A program made the translations under genes and the position numbers. A stretch of DNA of 64,000 bases, taken from Rufibacter tibetensis. GTDB lineage: Bacteria; Bacteroidota; Bacteroidia; Cytophagales; Hymenobacteraceae. Positions within the stretch are counted from its first letter, which is position 1. Each line of letters opens with the position of its first letter. The stretch is from assembly GCF_001310085.1 (NCBI RefSeq), contig NZ_CP012643.1, forward strand, positions 3,207,501 through 3,271,500, in the 5' to 3' direction. Shown here in pieces: positions 18,289 to 27,486 of this stretch. The notes beneath the pieces were generated by a model that saw only the letters and a program-made list of their open reading frames with translations, did not search any database and was not told the DNA's origin.

Positions 18289-19263
18289 ATGGCAAATAAG
18301 AGAAAAAGAGCGTTAATCACCGGGGCGGCTGGGTTTTTGGGCTCGCACCTGTGCGACCGCTTCATAGACGAGGGTTTCCACGTGATCGCGATGGACAACC
18401 TGATCACGGGCGACCTGAAGAACATAGAGCACCTGTTCGGGCTGGAGCAGTTCGAGTTTTACCACCACGACGTGTCCAAGTACGTGCACGTACCGGGCGA
18501 GTTGGACTACATCCTGCACTTCGCCTCACCGGCCTCCCCGATCGACTACCTCAAGATCCCGATCCAGACCTTGAAGGTGGGGTCCTTGGGTACGCACAAC
18601 CTGCTGGGCTTGGCCCGGGCGAAGGGCGCGCGGCTCATCATCGCCTCCACCTCGGAAGTGTACGGCGACCCTGAGGTGCACCCGCAGGTGGAGGAGTACT
18701 GGGGCAACGTGAACCCGGTAGGGCCCCGCGGCTGCTACGACGAGGCCAAGCGCTTCCAGGAGGCCATCACCATGGCCTACCACACCCACCATGGGGTGGA
18801 GACCCGCATCGTGCGGATCTTCAACACCTACGGCCCGCGCATGCGCCTCAACGACGGCCGCGTGCTGCCCGCCTTCATGAGCCAGGCGCTCAGGGGCGAG
18901 GAGCTCTCCATTTTCGGGGATGGTTCGCAGACCCGCTCGTTTTGCTACGTGGATGACCTGATCGAGGGCATCTACCGCCTGCTGATGAGCGACTACGCTC
19001 TACCGGTGAACATCGGGAACCCGTCTGAGGTGACCATCAAAGAGTTCGCTGAGGAGATCTGCAAACTGACGGGCGTTGAGCTAAAACTGGGTTACCAGCC
19101 GCTACCGGAGAATGACCCGCAGAAGCGCCGTCCGGACATCACTAAGGCTCGCGAGATCCTAGGATGGGAGCCGAAAGTGTCCCGCGCCGAAGGACTGAGA
19201 CGCACCCTAGAATATTTCAAGGAGCACGTGGAGACGGCTCCTGTTGAAGCCAGAGCGTTTTAA
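18289..19263 (+). CDS. uxs: UDP-glucuronate decarboxylase (UDP-xylose synthase)
   Basis: 324 residues, extended [21 protein letters not shown] binds NAD; the catalytic region has [16 protein letters not shown] and GCYDEAKRF (Tyr-x3-Lys); [13 protein letters not shown] and the family's [17 protein letters not shown] follow. Converts UDP-glucuronate to UDP-xylose in the cytoplasm. Downstream partner of ugd. It is among the most GC-rich genes in the window. It ends before a strong terminator. Confidence 0.95.
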   Translation: MANKRKRALITGAAGFLGSHLCDRFIDEGFHVIAMDNLITGDLKNIEHLFGLEQFEFYHHDVSKYVHVPGELDYILHFASPASPIDYLKIPIQTLKVGSLGTHNLLGLARAKGARLIIASTSEVYGDPEVHPQVEEYWGNVNPVGPRGCYDEAKRFQEAITMAYHTHHGVETRIVRIFNTYGPRMRLNDGRVLPAFMSQALRGEELSIFGDGSQTRSFCYVDDLIEGIYRLLMSDYALPVNIGNPSEVTIKEFAEEICKLTGVELKLGYQPLPENDPQKRRPDITKAREILGWEPKVSRAEGLRRTLEYFKEHVETAPVEARAF

Positions 19264-19286
19264 GGTTACTTTTCGAAAACAGGCTT

Positions 19287-19325
19287 AAAGAGCCTGCTGC
19301 CAAGAGGCAGCAGGCTCTTTTCTAT
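19287..19325 (+). terminator. Terminator of the ugd-uxs operon
   Basis: Perfect 15-bp stem (19287-19301 with 19306-19320), loop AAGA, followed by a short T-run. It is 23 bases past the uxs stop and could also work weakly in reverse. Confidence 0.92.
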
Positions 19326-19556
19326 TGTCAGGCAAAATTTTAAAAATTAGCCAGCGTTTGTTGAAAAATTTATAAATTAAATAAATAGTGATTTATGATG
19401 TCTATAATTTTACTTTGATATTGCTAGTTTGTGGGTGATTGATTATAAGGTTGATCTATAAGGAGTTATAAGTAAGAATGGACGCTATATTGGAAGGCCT
19501 GCTTTAGGTGAAGTAGAATATAAACAATATAGTTAAACCGTCTCAGGGATATCTTG
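19326..19556. other. AT-rich intergenic region before asnB
   Basis: No coding frame. Only the asnB promoter element at its 3' edge is recognised. Confidence 0.5.
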
Positions 19557-19564
19557 TACCTTTG
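19557..19564 (+). promoter_or_regulatory. -7 promoter element of asnB, nearly leaderless transcript
   Basis: TACCTTTG matches TAnnTTTG and lies only 7 nt before the ATG at 19572, so the transcript would start within a few bases of the start codon. No good -33 TTG at the usual distance. Confidence 0.6.
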
Positions 19565-19571
19565 CGGCAAT

Positions 19572-21479
19572 ATGTGCGGTATATCAGGAATCTACGCTTT
19601 TACTCAGGAAGGTTATTCAGCTCTTCAACGTTTATCAGACTCAACTGACGCTCTGCAGTTACGTGGTCCAGATTCGGGTGGTCATTTTACCCACGGCTCA
19701 GTGGGGTTAGGACATCGGCGGTTATCCATCATTGACGTAAGTGATGTGGCTTGTCAGCCGATGCATACAGAAAACGAACGCTATACTATTGTGTTCAATG
19801 GCGAGATCTTCAACTACCAAGAACTCAAGAAACAGCTGATAGAGAAAGGCTATTCTTTCTTTTCGCAGTCCGATACCGAAGTTCTACTCAAATATTACAT
19901 AGAAGAAGGGCCAACCTTCCTGAAGAAGTTGAACGGCTTCTTTGCCTTTGCTATTTACGACAAAGAAGAGGAAAGCCTCTTTGTAGCCCGCGACCGGTAT
20001 GGCATAAAGCCCCTCCTGATGTTCCAGGATGAGGACAAACTGGTGTTTGCCTCAGAGATGAAGTCGCTCCTGGCTTTCGGTATTCCCCGCAAATTAGACT
20101 ACGCTTCCCTGTATGAATACCTGCAGCTCAACTATATTCCTGCCCCAGCTTCCATCTTTAAAGGAGTGAAGAAGCTAATGCCTGGCCATTATTTTATGGT
20201 AGGGAAAAAAGGGGAAGTGGAAGTGAAGCGGTGGTATAAGATTCCGTATGACGAGAAGAAGGTCAAGAGCAATGACCTGTCGTATGAGGCACAGCAAAAA
20301 AAGCTTGTAGACTTGATGGATGGGGCCGTGCAACGCCGTCTAATTTCTGATGTTCCGCTAGGTGCTTTCTTAAGCGGAGGAATTGATTCTTCGGCCATTG
20401 TTGCTCTGGCCTCCAGGCATACGCAGCATTTAAATACCTTCTCCATTGGCTACAAAGACGAGCCTTTTTTTGATGAGACCAAGTATGCTAAAATGGTAGC
20501 AGACAAGTACAAGACCAATCATACCGTCTTTTCGCTTACCAACAATGATTTATATGAGCACCTGTTTCGGGCGCTAGATTACATAGATGAGCCTTTCGCA
20601 GACTCTTCAGCCCTGGCCGTGAACATTCTCAGCCATTATACCCGCCAGAAAGTAACGGTGGCCTTGTCAGGTGACGGAGCCGATGAACTGTTTGCCGGGT
20701 ATAACAAGCACATGGCCGAATACAAGGTGCGGCAGGGTGGCTTTGCTGCCGAATCTGTAGCAGCTTTGTTGCCGCTTTGGGAAATAATGCCCAAATCCAG
20801 AAATTCTTCTTTTGGAAATAAAATCCGGCAATTTCAGCGCTTTGGCGAGGGGATGAACCTTTCAGCCAAAGACCGGTACTGGCGCTGGGCTTCCTTTGCT
20901 ACGGAAGAAGATGCTAAGTCTTTGCTCAGCGGGAGGTCTAAGAAGATTCTTTCCAAAGATACCTACAAAAAGCGGCGCCAGAAGATTTTGAACCATCTTT
21001 CCCAAAAGGGGGATATAAATGAGGTGCTTCTGACAGATATGCAACTGGTGCTACCCAATGACATGCTCACCAAGGTAGATTTGATGTCTATGGCCAATAG
21101 TCTGGAGGTGCGTACTCCTTTCCTGGATTACAAAGTGGTGAACTTTGCCTTCTCCTTGCCTCAATCTTCCAAGATTGACGGTGCTATGAAAAAGAAGATC
21201 GTGCAGGATGCGTTTAGGGAGATGTTACCGGCGGAACTGTACAAGCGCCCTAAGCATGGTTTTGAGGTTCCTTTGCTAAAATGGTTCCAAAACGAACTTC
21301 GGCCCATGATTATGGATGATTTGCTGTCCGATGCTTTCATTGAGGCTCAGGGAATATTTAGCCTGAAAGAAATTCAGCGGTTGAAAGCACAACTTTTCTC
21401 TAAAAACCCGGGTGACATTCACGCACGCATTTGGGCACTGGTCGTTTTCCAACACTGGTGGAAAAAGTGGATGGCGTAA
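19572..21479 (+). CDS. asnB: Asparagine synthase (glutamine-hydrolysing), possibly a sugar amidotransferase
   Basis: 635 residues from ATG 19572, which puts Cys at position 2 (MCGISGIYAF) as the glutaminase nucleophile; a TTG 18 bases upstream is rejected for that reason. Glutaminase part: LRGPDSGG, GHRRLSI, FNGEIFNYQEL. Synthetase part: PLGAFLSGGIDSSAIVALAS (PP-loop ATP binding) and VALSGDGADELFAGY. Makes asparagine from aspartate and glutamine. AsnB-like enzymes in O-antigen loci (WbpS type) instead amidate uronic acids, which would suit the neighbouring ugd; the role here is undecided. Confidence 0.9.
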   Translation: MCGISGIYAFTQEGYSALQRLSDSTDALQLRGPDSGGHFTHGSVGLGHRRLSIIDVSDVACQPMHTENERYTIVFNGEIFNYQELKKQLIEKGYSFFSQSDTEVLLKYYIEEGPTFLKKLNGFFAFAIYDKEEESLFVARDRYGIKPLLMFQDEDKLVFASEMKSLLAFGIPRKLDYASLYEYLQLNYIPAPASIFKGVKKLMPGHYFMVGKKGEVEVKRWYKIPYDEKKVKSNDLSYEAQQKKLVDLMDGAVQRRLISDVPLGAFLSGGIDSSAIVALASRHTQHLNTFSIGYKDEPFFDETKYAKMVADKYKTNHTVFSLTNNDLYEHLFRALDYIDEPFADSSALAVNILSHYTRQKVTVALSGDGADELFAGYNKHMAEYKVRQGGFAAESVAALLPLWEIMPKSRNSSFGNKIRQFQRFGEGMNLSAKDRYWRWASFATEEDAKSLLSGRSKKILSKDTYKKRRQKILNHLSQKGDINEVLLTDMQLVLPNDMLTKVDLMSMANSLEVRTPFLDYKVVNFAFSLPQSSKIDGAMKKKIVQDAFREMLPAELYKRPKHGFEVPLLKWFQNELRPMIMDDLLSDAFIEAQGIFSLKEIQRLKAQLFSKNPGDIHARIWALVVFQHWWKKWMA

Positions 21480-21797
21480 TGATAGGTGGAGGTAAGTGGA
21501 AATTTTATGAAGTTTCGATGTAGTCATCGCGCAACTGGAGAACGAATAGCAGGGTTGCAACTCATGTCTTCAAGGAGATGCAGATCTGGATTTGCAAGTT
21601 TTAAATTCAGCGACGTATCTGGAGTACTTTGAATATTACGTGGAAGCCTCAACCAGCAGGCGCTGATCTTCTAAGTCAATTTTGTTGAGATATCATGGTC
21701 AAAAAGATCATGGAGTATTGTTGATTAAAAGAAGTTCTTATTGGGTAATAGCCTTTTATATAGGAATTCAGTAAAGCACTTCTTTATTAAATAATTT
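21480..21797. other. Intergenic region
   Basis: 318 bases without a convincing gene. The composition shifts from the mixed asnB to the AT-rich glycosyltransferase block here. No terminator or promoter consensus seen. Confidence 0.4.
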
Positions 21798-23567
21798 ATG
21801 AATAAAGGAATTGTACTACAAGCCTTACAGAGCATATCATTTTATCTTTCAAGCAAGGAGAAAAGAAGTGCTATTGGTAACTTTTTTTTATTACTTATTG
21901 CTTCTGTTTTAGATGTTTTTGGCTTAGCATCACTTGTACCTGTTATTATGGCAGCATCTAACCCAGACGTAATAAGAACTAACAAATATATAGCCGAAGT
22001 TTACGGTTTCTTTGGGTTTGAAAATTATAAGACGTTCTTAGTAGTCTTGATTATTGGGGTTTTTTTCTTTTTTTTAATTAAGAATCTTTTTTCTATTTGG
22101 GTTAACTATAAACAAGTAGTATTTACAGCTAAATTGGCGATAAAGATTATAAGAAAACAATTTGATAAATACACTAATCTGCCGTATTGGCATTTTAACA
22201 ACGAGGGGTCTGCAAAATTAATTAACGGGATTATAACGGTTCCTCAGTGGTATATAGCCGGAATAATAAGAGCAATATTTGTTTTGTTTTCTGAAATTGC
22301 GATTATGTCTGTCATCGTGATTGGTATTTTTGTTTATCAACCAGTGTTATTTATAATTCTTATTGTCGTTTTAACACCTTCTGCTGTATTAACCTATCAA
22401 GCACTTAAAAACAGATCTCAAAAATTAGGTGACCAAATAAATCATTTAAGGCCCATCTCCCACGCCCTCCTGACAAACACTTTTAATGGGTATGTTGAGT
22501 TGAAGTTGGCAAACAAAATAGAAGAGTTTAGAAATAAGTTTATTCAAAATCAAAGAGATGTGCAAGCTCTGGATGAGAAGTCTTATCTCTTTTCTATGAT
22601 TCCGTTAAAGGTGATTGAAATGGTGGCCATATTGGGTATAGTAACAATATTCTTGTATAGTATACTTTTTACAGATTCTTCTAGTAACCTTATAACACTT
22701 ATTGGCCTTTTTGCAGCAGCAGCCTATAGGTTAATGCCCTCTTTGAATAGAATGTTAACTTCATTAGTGACCCTGAAGCAGAGTTCGTATACAATTACGG
22801 AGTTAGATAGGTTTAATGAATTTGAGAAAGAGTACCATGAGGAGTCTGTAAAAAAGCCAGTGCATTTTGAGAAAAACATAGAGTTTCAGAATGTGTCATT
22901 TAGTTTTCCAGGAAGTGATAAGAAAACTATTGATACTATAAATTTAAATATTAGAAAAGGAGAGAAGGTAGGCTTTATAGGGTCATCTGGTTCAGGTAAA
23001 ACCACCCTTATGAATTTGTTATTGCGGTTTTATGAAGAAAATAGTGGGGCTATTTTGGTAGATAACGTTCCCTTAAAAGAGGAAAATAAAAGATCATGGT
23101 ATGATATTATTGGTTATGTAAAGCAAGATACATTCTTGATGGAATCGTCTATAAAAGACAATATAACTTTAGCTGATGTGTTTGTAGATGAAGAAAAGCT
23201 GAATTATGCCCTGGAAAAAGCTTCTTTAAAAGGTTTTGTTGATTCTTTGCCGGAAGGAGTTAATACGTTGATTGGGGAAAGAGGTTCAAGGTTATCAGGA
23301 GGGCAAAAGCAGAGAATTGGGATTGCAAGGGCTTTATATAAGAACACTCAAGTGTTGGTGTTAGATGAAGCCACCAGTGCATTAGATACCACCACAGAGC
23401 GGGAGGTGAGTGAAGCTATTAATAGGTTGTCAGATACTGACATTACTATTCTGATTATAGCTCACCGAATTACTACCCTGAAAGATTGTGATAAAATATT
23501 TGAAATGGGTGAGGGTAAGATAGTTGCTGAACGTACATATGAAGAAGTACTAAAAGAAGTTTCATAG
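21798..23567 (+). CDS. ABC transporter with fused membrane and ATPase domains (MsbA/PglK flippase type)
   Basis: 589 residues. Six-helix exporter domain (about 1-320: FFLLLIASVLDVFGLASLVPVI, LIIGVFFFFLIKNLFSIW and others), then a nucleotide-binding domain with Walker A GSSGSGKTT (about 395-402), signature LSGGQKQR, Walker B VLVLDEATSALD and H-loop IAHR. Length and setting match PglK-like flippases for lipid-linked oligosaccharides. No Wzx flippase or Wzm/Wzt pair is seen in the window, so this is the best candidate exporter of the locus product. The substrate is inferred from context. Confidence 0.88.
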   Translation: MNKGIVLQALQSISFYLSSKEKRSAIGNFFLLLIASVLDVFGLASLVPVIMAASNPDVIRTNKYIAEVYGFFGFENYKTFLVVLIIGVFFFFLIKNLFSIWVNYKQVVFTAKLAIKIIRKQFDKYTNLPYWHFNNEGSAKLINGIITVPQWYIAGIIRAIFVLFSEIAIMSVIVIGIFVYQPVLFIILIVVLTPSAVLTYQALKNRSQKLGDQINHLRPISHALLTNTFNGYVELKLANKIEEFRNKFIQNQRDVQALDEKSYLFSMIPLKVIEMVAILGIVTIFLYSILFTDSSSNLITLIGLFAAAAYRLMPSLNRMLTSLVTLKQSSYTITELDRFNEFEKEYHEESVKKPVHFEKNIEFQNVSFSFPGSDKKTIDTINLNIRKGEKVGFIGSSGSGKTTLMNLLLRFYEENSGAILVDNVPLKEENKRSWYDIIGYVKQDTFLMESSIKDNITLADVFVDEEKLNYALEKASLKGFVDSLPEGVNTLIGERGSRLSGGQKQRIGIARALYKNTQVLVLDEATSALDTTTEREVSEAINRLSDTDITILIIAHRITTLKDCDKIFEMGEGKIVAERTYEEVLKEVS

Positions 23568-23612
23568 AAGTGAAGCTGTAGTTTCAAACTAATATTGTAT
23601 ATCTTAATTTAT

Positions 23613-24515
23613 ATGAATAAAAAAGATAACATAGTTATTCTTTTTCTAGCATACGGTGCCAGTAATCTTTATTATCAGGTTGTATTCTGTATCCTTACTA
23701 TGTTTTATCACCTTAATGGTAAGTTCAATAATATTGAAATAGTAATCTATACAGATAAGTTAAAAGTGTTTAGAAAGTTTTTGAAAGGTATACCTGTATC
23801 TATTGAGTTGCTTTCTAAAGAAGATATAAAAGAATATAAAGGCCCTATGAACTTTGTGCATAGGGTAAAAACATGCGTGCTGCAAGATTGCTTTATAAAG
23901 TATAAGAAAGATATCTTTTACATGGATGGTGATACTTTCTTTTGGAAGAACCCAATACCACTCTTTGCCAGGATTTCAAAAGAAGTAAGTATTATGAATA
24001 CGAACGAATTTGATTTGAATGAAGGTGGAGGCTTTGAAGACATAAATTGGGTTACTCTTAGAAGGGTACTTAAAGAAAATCAATTTAGTCTTAAGGGTAA
24101 AAATTTTAAAATACCATTAACAGCAAGAATGTGGAATGCAGGAGTAACAGGTATTAGCTATGATAATGCGCACTTGGTAGAAGATGTATTAAATCTTACA
24201 GATCAGATATTTTCAAAAAGCTCCTTGTTTTCTGCAGAACAATTTTCCCTGTCTTATATTTTGCAACAAGAAACTCAGCTTACCACTTCTGAAGATTATG
24301 TTGAGCATTATTGGCCGAATAATGGTAAAAGAAAATGGGATTTTGCATTTCATAGTTTTTTCAAAGAAAACGGGAATGCTCCAATAGATGTACTTGCAAA
24401 GAAGGCGTTTGAACTAACCAATAAAAGCGGAGAGTTAATAGTGCCTGAAGTAAGCTTAAGTGAGAAGACTTTAAGTAAATTAAAGTTAATTGCCCGAATT
24501 ATTATCAAAGGTTAG
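23613..24515 (+). CDS. Putative glycosyltransferase with DXD motif
   Basis: 300 residues from ATG 23613; a TTG at 23595 in frame is less likely. The sequence DIFYMDGDTFFWKNP (DGD at 105-107) and the following VSIMNTNEFD look like a GT-A nucleotide-sugar site. TARMWNAGVTGIS resembles the FNAG motif of GT8-like enzymes, and EQFSLSYIL a conserved acidic segment. It is not close enough to a family to name. It lies between the ABC flippase gene and rfbF. Confidence 0.6.
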   Translation: MNKKDNIVILFLAYGASNLYYQVVFCILTMFYHLNGKFNNIEIVIYTDKLKVFRKFLKGIPVSIELLSKEDIKEYKGPMNFVHRVKTCVLQDCFIKYKKDIFYMDGDTFFWKNPIPLFARISKEVSIMNTNEFDLNEGGGFEDINWVTLRRVLKENQFSLKGKNFKIPLTARMWNAGVTGISYDNAHLVEDVLNLTDQIFSKSSLFSAEQFSLSYILQQETQLTTSEDYVEHYWPNNGKRKWDFAFHSFFKENGNAPIDVLAKKAFELTNKSGELIVPEVSLSEKTLSKLKLIARIIIKG

Positions 24516-24559
24516 GCTTTTTTTATAACAAACATAAATCAAGAGTTAATTTCAATAAA

Positions 24560-25330
24560 ATGAAAGTAGTAATTTTAGCAGGAGGCCTTGGGACGCGTTT
24601 ATCTGAAGAAACAAGTTTAAAGCCGAAACCCATGGTTGAAATAGGTGATAAACCTATGTTGTGGCATATCATGAAAATATATTCAAGCTATGGATTTAAT
24701 GACTTTGTCATCTGCTTGGGGTATAAAGGGTATTTGATAAAAGAATATTTTGCCAATTATTACCGCCACTTATCAGACATCACCATTGATCTAAAAGACA
24801 ACTCAGTAGAAGTTCATGATTCACAGGCAGAGCCCTGGAAGATTACACTGGTAGATACAGGAGTGAACTCTATGACTGGTGGCCGAATAAAACGTGTTCA
24901 GAAGTACATAGGCAATGAGCCTTTTCTATTAACCTATGGTGATGGCGTAGGGAATGTAGACATCAAAGCCCTTGTGAAGTATCATCAGCAGCATCGTAAA
25001 CTAGTAACAGTAACCGCAGTACAGCCCTCAGGTCGATTTGGAGCATTAAATCTGGATGCGCAGGAGCAGGTAAACTCTTTCATGGAGAAACCAAAAGGGG
25101 ACGGGGCCTGGATCAATGGAGGTTTCTTTGTCTGTGAACCAGGTGTTTTTGATTACATACCTGGTGACAGCACCATATGGGAAAAAGAGCCCATGGAGAA
25201 TATTGCAGCAGATGACCAAATGGTTGCTTTCAAGCATTCAGGTTTTTGGAAGCCCATGGACACCTTACGTGATAAGATTGAGTTAGAGCAGGAGTGGACG
25301 CTAAATAAAGCTCTCTGGAAAACTTGGTAA
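24560..25330 (+). CDS. rfbF: Glucose-1-phosphate cytidylyltransferase
   Basis: 256 residues. Nucleotidyltransferase opening MKVVILAGGLGTRLSEET and KPKPMVEIGDKPMLWHIMK, with GYKGYLIKEYF and the YGDGVGNVDI metal site. Makes CDP-glucose from CTP and glucose-1-phosphate, the first step of CDP-3,6-dideoxyhexose synthesis. It is 31 bases before rfbG. Confidence 0.95.
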   Translation: MKVVILAGGLGTRLSEETSLKPKPMVEIGDKPMLWHIMKIYSSYGFNDFVICLGYKGYLIKEYFANYYRHLSDITIDLKDNSVEVHDSQAEPWKITLVDTGVNSMTGGRIKRVQKYIGNEPFLLTYGDGVGNVDIKALVKYHQQHRKLVTVTAVQPSGRFGALNLDAQEQVNSFMEKPKGDGAWINGGFFVCEPGVFDYIPGDSTIWEKEPMENIAADDQMVAFKHSGFWKPMDTLRDKIELEQEWTLNKALWKTW

Positions 25331-25361
25331 GAATTTAGTCTGGCGGTTATAATCAAGTACC

Positions 25362-26447
25362 ATGCGTTTAGATCAACTTCAAAACACCTATCAAGGAAAA
25401 AAAGTTTTTTTAACAGGACATACCGGCTTTAAAGGTGCCTGGCTTTTGCAATGGCTCCACATGCTAGGAGCTGAAGTAAAGGGCTACTCTTTAGCTCCGG
25501 AAAACCCTGAAGATTTATATCATCTGATAGAAGGAGATACCCTGTGCCAATCTGTCATTGCAGATTTGCGCCAAAAAGAGTTACTGGAAGAGGCTATCTT
25601 GTCTTTTGAGCCTGATTTTATCTTCCACTTGGCTGCGCAACCACTAGTTAGACTTTCTTATGAAATTCCATCTGAAACCTTCTTTGTAAACGCCATTGGG
25701 ACAGCCTATGTGCTAGATGCACTAAAGAAGTTACAAAAGCCATGTTCTGTTGTTCTTATTACAACTGATAAAGTGTATGAAAACAAGGAATGGGTTTATC
25801 CTTACAGAGAAACAGACCGGTTAGGTGGCTATGACCCTTATAGTGCAAGTAAAGCTTGTGCTGAATTGGTGATCAACTCATATACACAGTCCTTTTTTAA
25901 TCCAGCAGCTTATGAACAGCATCAGAAAGCTATTGCCAGTGCCCGAGCAGGTAACGTGATAGGTGGAGGAGATTGGGCGAAAGACCGTATCATTCCAGAT
26001 ATTGTTAGAGCCTTGCGAAATAGTATTCCCATTTCTGTTCGTAATCCCAATGCTGTACGGCCGTGGCAACATGTGTTAGAGCCTTTGGGAGGATATTTAT
26101 TATTAGGCGCTAAGTTAGCTCAAGATCCTATCTCTTTTGGTGGTGCCTGGAACTTCGGGCCTTATGCAGAAGATAATAAGGTGGTAGAAGAGTTAGTAAA
26201 TACAGCTATTACTATATGGGGTAATGGGAAGTATGAAAAACCAGAACTTGAAAATCAACCGCATGAAGCAGGCTTGTTAAAGCTTGATATTAGTAAGGCA
26301 GTTTCTGAATTAGGATGGAGACCTAAATGGAGTTCTTTTCAAGCAATCAAAGAAACAATATCATGGTATCTAGCTTATGAAAGAAACAGTAAGGAAATAA
26401 AAAACTTTACCATAAACTCGATTAAAGCTTACTCGGAAGATTCATGA
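25362..26447 (+). CDS. rfbG: CDP-glucose 4,6-dehydratase
   Basis: 361 residues, extended SDR. FLTGHTGFKGAWLLQWL is the NAD-binding signature of RfbG; LAAQPLVRLSYEIPSETF, the catalytic YDPYSASKACAELVI (Tyr-x3-Lys) and ARAGNVIGGGDWAKDRIIPD are all diagnostic. Converts CDP-glucose to CDP-4-keto-6-deoxyglucose, the substrate of RfbH. It overlaps the next gene by 4 nt (ATGA), so the order is rfbF, rfbG, then a reductase/epimerase. Confidence 0.96.
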   Translation: MRLDQLQNTYQGKKVFLTGHTGFKGAWLLQWLHMLGAEVKGYSLAPENPEDLYHLIEGDTLCQSVIADLRQKELLEEAILSFEPDFIFHLAAQPLVRLSYEIPSETFFVNAIGTAYVLDALKKLQKPCSVVLITTDKVYENKEWVYPYRETDRLGGYDPYSASKACAELVINSYTQSFFNPAAYEQHQKAIASARAGNVIGGGDWAKDRIIPDIVRALRNSIPISVRNPNAVRPWQHVLEPLGGYLLLGAKLAQDPISFGGAWNFGPYAEDNKVVEELVNTAITIWGNGKYEKPELENQPHEAGLLKLDISKAVSELGWRPKWSSFQAIKETISWYLAYERNSKEIKNFTINSIKAYSEDS

Positions 26448-27340
26448 TAAGAAGTAAGTTATCCATTATTGGGGCAAATTCTTTCCTAGGAAGGAATGTA
26501 ATAGAAGAAGTGAATAATAATGATTGGGAACTTACATTATATGCAAGGGAAAAACCATTATTGCAAAAAGAGTTCGAGTTTATATTATTTGACTACCCGA
26601 ATTATTCTCTCGATATAGATCGATTATTAAGCTCGGATATAATTATATATGCTGCAGGCGCGGGAATACAATCAGGTCTGAAAGAATCAGTTGATTTGGT
26701 CTATCAACTAAATGCATTTATTCCTATATCTCTATTGAATTTGCTTAATGAAAAGAATTATAAGGGTAAAATTATAACATTTGGTTCTTATTTTGAGATA
26801 GGAGAAGTGCCTACTAAGTATGCTTATAATGAAGAAGAACTAGTGTCTATTAATTCTCCTGTTCCAAATCATTATTGTAGTTCAAAGCGCCTATTAACTC
26901 GTTTTGTAATTAGTGGTTTGTTAGATATAAAATATTATCATTTGATACTACCAACAATTTATGGTCCGGGAGAAAATGGTAATAGATTAATTCCCTATGT
27001 TATAAATTGTCTAAAAAACAATAAGAAATTAGTTCTAACAAGTGGGGAACAAGAAAGATCATATTTATATGTAAAGGATCTTGTTTGTCTATTGCTTCAA
27101 TTATGTGAAAGTGAAATGTTAAGCGGAACTTATAATGTATGTTCTAATACGCAAATAAGAATAAAAGATTTAGTTAAGGAGGTAGCAAGGATATATAATG
27201 TTCAGTTAAAGAACATAACATTAGGCACTGTTAGAAATGATATAAAAATGCAGTTTCTGGAGTTAAACTGTTTGAAACTAAGTAATTCAACTTCTTGGTG
27301 CCCGTCTCATACGTTAAAAGATGTAATTCCAAAGTACTAA
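26444..27340 (+). CDS. NAD(P)-dependent CDP-sugar reductase/epimerase, CDP-abequose synthase (RfbJ)-like
   Basis: 298 residues, SDR fold: IIGANSFLGRNVIEEV near the N-terminus, TFGSYFEIGE, the catalytic NHYCSSKRLL (Tyr-x3-Lys), LPTIYGPGENGNRLIPY and a C-terminal DIKMQFLELNC. Translationally coupled to rfbG (ATGA). RfbJ or RfbS reduces CDP-3,6-dideoxy-4-ketohexose to CDP-abequose or CDP-paratose, and the position after rfbFG supports that. Which sugar results cannot be told from sequence alone. Noticeably more AT-rich than rfbG. Confidence 0.75.
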   Translation: MIRSKLSIIGANSFLGRNVIEEVNNNDWELTLYAREKPLLQKEFEFILFDYPNYSLDIDRLLSSDIIIYAAGAGIQSGLKESVDLVYQLNAFIPISLLNLLNEKNYKGKIITFGSYFEIGEVPTKYAYNEEELVSINSPVPNHYCSSKRLLTRFVISGLLDIKYYHLILPTIYGPGENGNRLIPYVINCLKNNKKLVLTSGEQERSYLYVKDLVCLLLQLCESEMLSGTYNVCSNTQIRIKDLVKEVARIYNVQLKNITLGTVRNDIKMQFLELNCLKLSNSTSWCPSHTLKDVIPKY

Positions 27341-27486
27341 TTTTTTTAATGTATATGTTTAACTGAATAGTTATTTAATAATAATGTAGTAATTTACCCA
27401 TTAATGGGAATTATGTAGTGGGTAATCTATTTATAACCTATAGAAGTTCGTCTAATAAAGTTTAAGATACATTAAAATTGTGCATT

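Noticed and set aside
18351-18674. 107-codon plus-strand frame within uxs
   Set aside because: Arg/Pro-rich translation typical of a GC-rich shadow; the uxs frame has all catalytic motifs.
23595-23612. TTG start adding MYILIY to the glycosyltransferase at 23613
   Set aside because: The ATG 18 bases later gives the usual short N-terminus before the first strand (DNIVILFLAYG).
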